Shown here: piece after piece, positions 60,440-64,000 of the stretch
Position numbering within the stretch: the stretch's first letter is position 1
Layout of the letters: the number at the start of each line of letters is the position of its first letter
Source of the DNA: Alteromonas sp. RKMC-009
GTDB taxonomy: Bacteria; Pseudomonadota; Gammaproteobacteria; Enterobacterales; Alteromonadaceae
DNA length: 64,000 bases
Assembly: GCF_003584565.2 (NCBI RefSeq)
Contig: NZ_CP031010.1
Coordinates: 3,348,001-3,412,000, forward strand
Reading direction: 5' to 3'
Made by a program: the position numbers and the translations under genes
Notes under the pieces: model-generated
What the model saw: the letters and a program-made list of their open reading frames with translations, nothing else
What the model was told of the DNA's origin: nothing
Databases searched by the model: none

Positions 60440-62548
60440 TTAAAGTTCTGCTGATTTCATAAACGAAATTGCCGCAGATACCACGCTGACGTTGTATTTC
60501 GGACTAAGCAGTTCGGTAACAAATTCTGACGGCGAAACGGGATCAGCAATGATGTAACACTTGTGCTTTGCGCGGGTGAGTCCCACATACATCAGCCGTC
60601 TTTCTTCGGCGTGGGGATAAGAATCAGATGATGGCAGCAGTGCTTGGATAAGCGTCTCTTCCCTGCCCCCGCCCGGAAATCCGTTCTTGCCACCGGAAAA
60701 TCCAATCAGAATACAATGATCTGCTTCCAGCCCCTTAGATTTATGAAAACTCCAGAAATGCACATTGTTGCTCAGGTTTTGTTTGCTCAGTGCGTGTTTT
60801 GCTTCATCCAGCAGAAAGTTATAGCGGGCAATCACTGCCACTGTACTTGCAGGTTCATTGCTGCGGATTTTGCTGACGACTTCCGCTACGCGCTCGACTA
60901 CCCCGTTTTCTTTGCCCGGTTTATCATCCAGCAGAAAGATCTGCGGCGTATCCGTTTTGGTATGCGTGTCGATGGACTTCCTGAACTGCTCCGGATTTTC
61001 CATGATAAATTGACCGGCGGTGTCAGCGATGCTGTTATTGTAGCGAAACGTTTTTTGCAGTTTGGTTTCGGTATAGCTGCCGGCAACTTCCCCGAAGCGG
61101 GTGGTCAGCGAAAGCTTGCCGCCGGAGAACCGGTAAACAGACTGCCAGTCATCTCCCACCACTGTAAGCGATGTTGCCACACCGTTTGCCTTTGCTCTAT
61201 CCACCAACGCTGTGATGAGCGCCATCCTTGACGCAGAAATATCCTGAAATTCATCGACCAGAATGAATTTCCAGCGCGGGATAAACTTCCCTTTTTCAAC
61301 TAACTCTGTGGCCCGGGTGATCAAATCATCAAAATCGATGCAATCCTGCCGCTTAAGTTCGTTAACGTAGTCTTTATGAAGCGCACTGAGTAAACCTGCA
61401 ATTTTCCCTGCCGGTTTAATACCCGCCTCCGTCAGCCGTTTGGCGACACCTGTTCTGTTTAATCCCTCCCCCCGCATTGCCTGCAAAGCTTTGGTTAGCA
61501 ACTCTGTCGACGCAGTTATCAGCACCTGCCCGCTAAGTTGCGTCTCCCGACCTTCCTGTACAGAAAGCGTGGTAATTAAAAGCTGTTCGCGGGCAGCGTC
61601 TTCTGCGGTGTATTCTTGTATCCATTGCGCTATCCACGCCTTTAATTTCGCGCTGTTTTCAGCAAATACACTGATTTGTGTGGAACGCCCGGCCTCCTGC
61701 AAAATCTGCCGGCCTAGCGCATGAAATGTCCCAATCTGCGGTTCAGTATCCAGTTTAATAGTGTGTGTCTGCGCTTTATCCAGCAAACGCGCTTTCAGCT
61801 CCAGGGACGCAGTACGGTTATAGGCGAGCACCAGAATGTCCTGCGGCTTTGCCAGATCACGGTCAATCAAGTCCAGCGTTTTTGCCACCATGACCGAGGT
61901 CTTCCCTGTACCGGCAGCCGCCAGTACCATGTTTCTGTCGTTGGAACGCAGCACCGCCAGACGCTGTTCTGTTGTTAAAGGGTTCGACTCAACCGTATCA
62001 AAAAATCCACAGCGGGCTTTCAATTGCATTTGCTCATGATACGACCGCAACTTTGCCATATCGAAGGGGTACAGACTCAGAATATCTTTCACCGCTGCAA
62101 TAGCATCTGCCGAAAGCATGGTTTGCCAGTCAGCCTGATAATTACTGTAATCTCTGTACAGGGAGTCAATAAGTGAACGCAGTGATTCTTCCTGCGAATC
62201 TTTAGGGTATTGCAGCTTTACGTTGTCATTAAATTCGGTAAAAACGGTTTGCAGATACGCCTTTAAATGCCTGCGGATGATTTTATTCGCTGCCGCCTGT
62301 AACGCCTCCACGTTTTCAGACTTAAGAAACCGGTAGCGGACTGTTGTCTTTGCACCTTCCAGTCGCAGTTCATCACCCAAAAACCGCTTCTTCACCTTAA
62401 ATAAGGTGCGGACTGAGGCCAACGGAAGATATTTGTCTTTTCTGCCGCGATGAGTAAAAACCAGGTTTTCGTTAGTGAGGGTGAGTGTAAGTTTACCAAA
62501 TAATTTGCCGGCAAAATTAGGCCGGACAGCTATGTCTGACAACAACAA
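60440..62548 (-). CDS. helD: DNA helicase IV (UvrD/Rep superfamily)
   Basis: A 702-residue superfamily-1 3'-5' DNA helicase. An N-terminal non-helicase region (about 1-190) is followed by Walker A AAAGTGKTSV, QIGTFHALGRQIL, the DEFQD box, VVGDDWQSVYRFSGG, the motif HKSKGLEADHCIL and GLTRAKH. Length and order match E. coli HelD (684). The start region is three consecutive TTG codons at 62540-62548 after AAAGGA; the third gives the best spacing, so the true start is uncertain by two codons. HelD unwinds DNA and acts in recombination or at RNA polymerase. Confidence 0.93.
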   Translation of the reverse strand: MLLSDIAVRPNFAGKLFGKLTLTLTNENLVFTHRGRKDKYLPLASVRTLFKVKKRFLGDELRLEGAKTTVRYRFLKSENVEALQAAANKIIRRHLKAYLQTVFTEFNDNVKLQYPKDSQEESLRSLIDSLYRDYSNYQADWQTMLSADAIAAVKDILSLYPFDMAKLRSYHEQMQLKARCGFFDTVESNPLTTEQRLAVLRSNDRNMVLAAAGTGKTSVMVAKTLDLIDRDLAKPQDILVLAYNRTASLELKARLLDKAQTHTIKLDTEPQIGTFHALGRQILQEAGRSTQISVFAENSAKLKAWIAQWIQEYTAEDAAREQLLITTLSVQEGRETQLSGQVLITASTELLTKALQAMRGEGLNRTGVAKRLTEAGIKPAGKIAGLLSALHKDYVNELKRQDCIDFDDLITRATELVEKGKFIPRWKFILVDEFQDISASRMALITALVDRAKANGVATSLTVVGDDWQSVYRFSGGKLSLTTRFGEVAGSYTETKLQKTFRYNNSIADTAGQFIMENPEQFRKSIDTHTKTDTPQIFLLDDKPGKENGVVERVAEVVSKIRSNEPASTVAVIARYNFLLDEAKHALSKQNLSNNVHFWSFHKSKGLEADHCILIGFSGGKNGFPGGGREETLIQALLPSSDSYPHAEERRLMYVGLTRAKHKCYIIADPVSPSEFVTELLSPKYNVSVVSAAISFMKSAEL

Positions 62549-62661
62549 CGTCCTTTCTTTTGTGCATCACTGTGCAGGAATGAAAACCGGTATTCTACAC
62601 TATCTTCAGTTCTTGCTGTGCTGTTGCTAGAATGCGGGAAACACTTTTGCCGGGCCATCCT

Positions 62662-63306
62662 GTGAACATACGCGTTATTCCTGTTACTCCCTTTGCACAA
62701 AATTGCTCCCTCATCTGGGATCCTGACACCATGAAAGGGGCACTTGTCGATCCCGGTGGCGACAGCAGCAAACTGTACGATGCGGTAACGCAAAATGGTG
62801 TAACCATAGAAAAAGTTATCCTCACCCACGGACACCTTGACCACGTAGGCGCGACCACTGAAGTGGCATCCCATTACAATGTGCCCGTTATCGGCCCGCA
62901 TACCGGCGATAAGTTCTGGCTCGACGGCCTGCCAATACAGAGTCAGATGTTTGGCTTTCCGCCTGCAACACCGTTTGCGCCGGACCAGTGGCTGAACGAC
63001 AACGACACAATAACCGTGGGCAACCTTACACTTGAGGTGCTGCACTGTCCCGGCCATACACCCGGTCATGTGGCGCTGGTTGAAAGAACCACCAATACGG
63101 TCATTGTGGGCGATATCCTGTTTGCCGGTTCCATTGGCCGTACGGATTTTCCGCAGGGAAATCATCAGCAACTCATCGACAGTATCCGCAGCAAGCTGTT
63201 TACCCTGCCTGATGAAATGAAAGTGTATCCCGGCCACGGCCCGACCAGCACCATCGGGCATGAGCGTAAAACCAATCCCTTTGTGGCAGACAGTAAGTTT
63301 GGTTGA
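62662..63306 (+). CDS. Metallo-beta-lactamase-fold hydrolase, YcbL type
   Basis: A 214-residue MBL-fold hydrolase starting VNIRVIPVTPFAQNCSLIWD at a GTG (62662-62664), which aligns with the YcbL start. The zinc motif THGHLDHVG (HxHxDH) is intact, with HCPGHTPGHVAL and YPGHGPTSTIGHE providing the other ligands. YcbL has glyoxalase II-like activity, hydrolysing S-lactoylglutathione and related thioesters. A longer frame to 62632 is open but not conserved. Confidence 0.93.
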   Translation: MNIRVIPVTPFAQNCSLIWDPDTMKGALVDPGGDSSKLYDAVTQNGVTIEKVILTHGHLDHVGATTEVASHYNVPVIGPHTGDKFWLDGLPIQSQMFGFPPATPFAPDQWLNDNDTITVGNLTLEVLHCPGHTPGHVALVERTTNTVIVGDILFAGSIGRTDFPQGNHQQLIDSIRSKLFTLPDEMKVYPGHGPTSTIGHERKTNPFVADSKFG

Positions 63307-63318
63307 TGTGACCGTCCC

Positions 63319-63361
63319 GCCGGCAAAACACACTTAGCGCAAACTGCGCTGGTAAGCCGGC
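63319..63361 (+). terminator. Nested hairpin after the YcbL-type gene
   Basis: GCCGGC (63319-63324 and 63356-63361) flanks an inner AGCGCA/TGCGCT stem (63336-63350), followed by TTTCTGT. It is a likely terminator, 12 bases past the stop. Confidence 0.6.
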
Positions 63362-63386
63362 TTTCTGTATCTAATCCGGAGTTTTT

Positions 63387-63965
63387 ATGAATAAAATATC
63401 AGCCAGCCGGCTGTTAGTGGTTTTAGTTTGTACCATCATCGCCGGTTGCAGTACGCTGGCTTCTCTTGCGTCTTACAGCGTAACCAGCGCAGACCTGCAA
63501 CGGGAACTGGATAAACAGGTTACCAGCCTGCAGGAACAGGCTTCTATCGTCGGGATTCCCATTCTGCTGGAAGTCAACGACATGCAGGTAAATGTGGGGC
63601 CAGACAACCGTCAGACCATTCAGCTAATTGCTGATGCAACTGCCACGTTGTCGGTTCTGGGACTCACCTACCCCGCCAAAGTGAAGCTGGATGTTGAAGG
63701 TATGCCCTACTACGACTCAACCAAAAAAGCGGTATTCATCCGCTCACTGGTACTCAATGACACCACCGTGGATGCCATGGGCTATCGCGGCAACCTCGCG
63801 CCAGTGAGCAGTAAAGTAATGGGGCTGCTGAATCAGTTTTTAATGGATCAGCCGGTGTATGAAGTGAAGAACGTACCCTCGGGTTATGCGTGGCTGACAA
63901 ACATGCCACTGTCTATGACTGTTGAGTCCGGGAAGATTGTCTTCCGTCCGCAAAGAGCGGATTAA
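63387..63965 (+). CDS. YceB-like lipoprotein (DUF1439)
   Basis: A 192-residue lipoprotein with lipobox IIAGC (Cys21) and a DUF1439 body (YSVTSADLQRELDKQVTSLQ, then a beta-rich lipid-binding-type domain). E. coli YceB is a related outer-membrane lipoprotein of unknown function. GGAG precedes the ATG. It lies 80 bp after the YcbL-type gene. Confidence 0.88.
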   Translation: MNKISASRLLVVLVCTIIAGCSTLASLASYSVTSADLQRELDKQVTSLQEQASIVGIPILLEVNDMQVNVGPDNRQTIQLIADATATLSVLGLTYPAKVKLDVEGMPYYDSTKKAVFIRSLVLNDTTVDAMGYRGNLAPVSSKVMGLLNQFLMDQPVYEVKNVPSGYAWLTNMPLSMTVESGKIVFRPQRAD

Positions 63966-63970
63966 CACAG

Positions 63971-64000
63971 GTGGCAGAATACTATCTGGTTGTATCCGCT
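63971..64000 (+). CDS. Partial CDS at right edge
   Basis: A GTG at 63971-63973 opens a frame reading MAEYYLVVSA to the window end, five bases after the YceB-like stop. The Shine-Dalgarno (ACAGG) is weak and only ten codons are visible. The frame is open, but no product can be named. Confidence 0.35.
   Translation, partial: MAEYYLVVSA

Noticed and set aside
62530..63333. Minus-strand frame of 267 codons
   Set aside because: Antisense to the YcbL-type gene, whose zinc motifs prove the plus strand is coding.
1..64000. tRNA, rRNA, CRISPR, insertion sequences, prophage
   Set aside because: I looked for cloverleaf-like, regularly spaced or transposase-like sequence and found none I could support.

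Overview
The window looks like chromosomal DNA of a marine gammaproteobacterium in or near the Alteromonadaceae. The evidence is the set of family assignments: many TonB-dependent receptors, a minCDE operon, a full pqqABCDE cluster, a YcbL/YceB pair, HelD, RhlE, AcpH and lipoproteins typical of Alteromonas-like genomes. This placement is inference from gene content, because no rRNA or tRNA is present. Genes sit on both strands in short operons separated by many hairpin terminators. I see no insertion sequence, prophage, CRISPR array or obvious island boundary.

Layout. 1-5 kb: the start of an exported protein gene, a LacI-type regulator with matching operator-like palindromes at both promoters, glyA with a divergent LysR regulator, and an ECF sigma factor fused to a membrane domain. 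5.4-11.7 kb (minus strand): a TonB-dependent receptor, two tandem periplasmic M20 amidohydrolases and a previously uncalled 46-residue zinc-knuckle membrane peptide, which look like one uptake-and-hydrolysis operon. 12.4-18.8 kb: upp, a methyltransferase, an exported nucleoside hydrolase-like protein, a carboxypeptidase G2-like M20 enzyme, an S10 carboxypeptidase and acpH. 18.8-24.4 kb (minus strand): minCDE, an ArdC-like protein that has lost its zinc motif, and a DUF885 lipoprotein. 24.4-30.2 kb: a gene-poor stretch with three doubtful small ORFs, then pqqA, a terminator/attenuator, pqqBCDE and a short M16 protease gene. 30.2-45.4 kb: a FucP/GluP-type sugar transporter, a Kef-type antiporter, two TonB receptors behind Fur boxes, mntP, an acetyltransferase, a cytochrome b561-YceI fusion, an M48 peptidase/YjgN pair and a lipoprotein with five CHRD repeats. 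45.7-64 kb: a DUF411 protein, a lipoprotein with a metzincin motif in which Gln replaces the catalytic Glu, an alpha/beta hydrolase, an AcuI/AcuR-like pair with duplicated operators, a DMT transporter, a Fis-misnamed small protein, an entericidin, two MscS channels, a PAS histidine kinase, an AI-2E family permease, rhlE, a PEP-CTERM-type protein, helD, ycbL-like and yceB-like genes.

How the genes work together. The clearest functional unit is PQQ biosynthesis: the PqqA precursor is cross-linked by PqqE with PqqD as chaperone, trimmed by a protease (the adjacent M16 protein is the candidate), and finished by PqqB and PqqC. A sugar transporter follows, but no PQQ-dependent dehydrogenase lies in the window. 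The second unit is the receptor plus two periplasmic M20 hydrolases. The third is the AcuI-type reductase and its TetR regulator, tied by identical 17-bp operator cores. The most unusual proteins are the ArdC-like and metzincin-like pseudo-enzymes, the sigma-membrane fusion, the compact M16 protease beside pqqE, and a small coding-like island near 12.2 kb whose layout resembles the prfB frameshift site.
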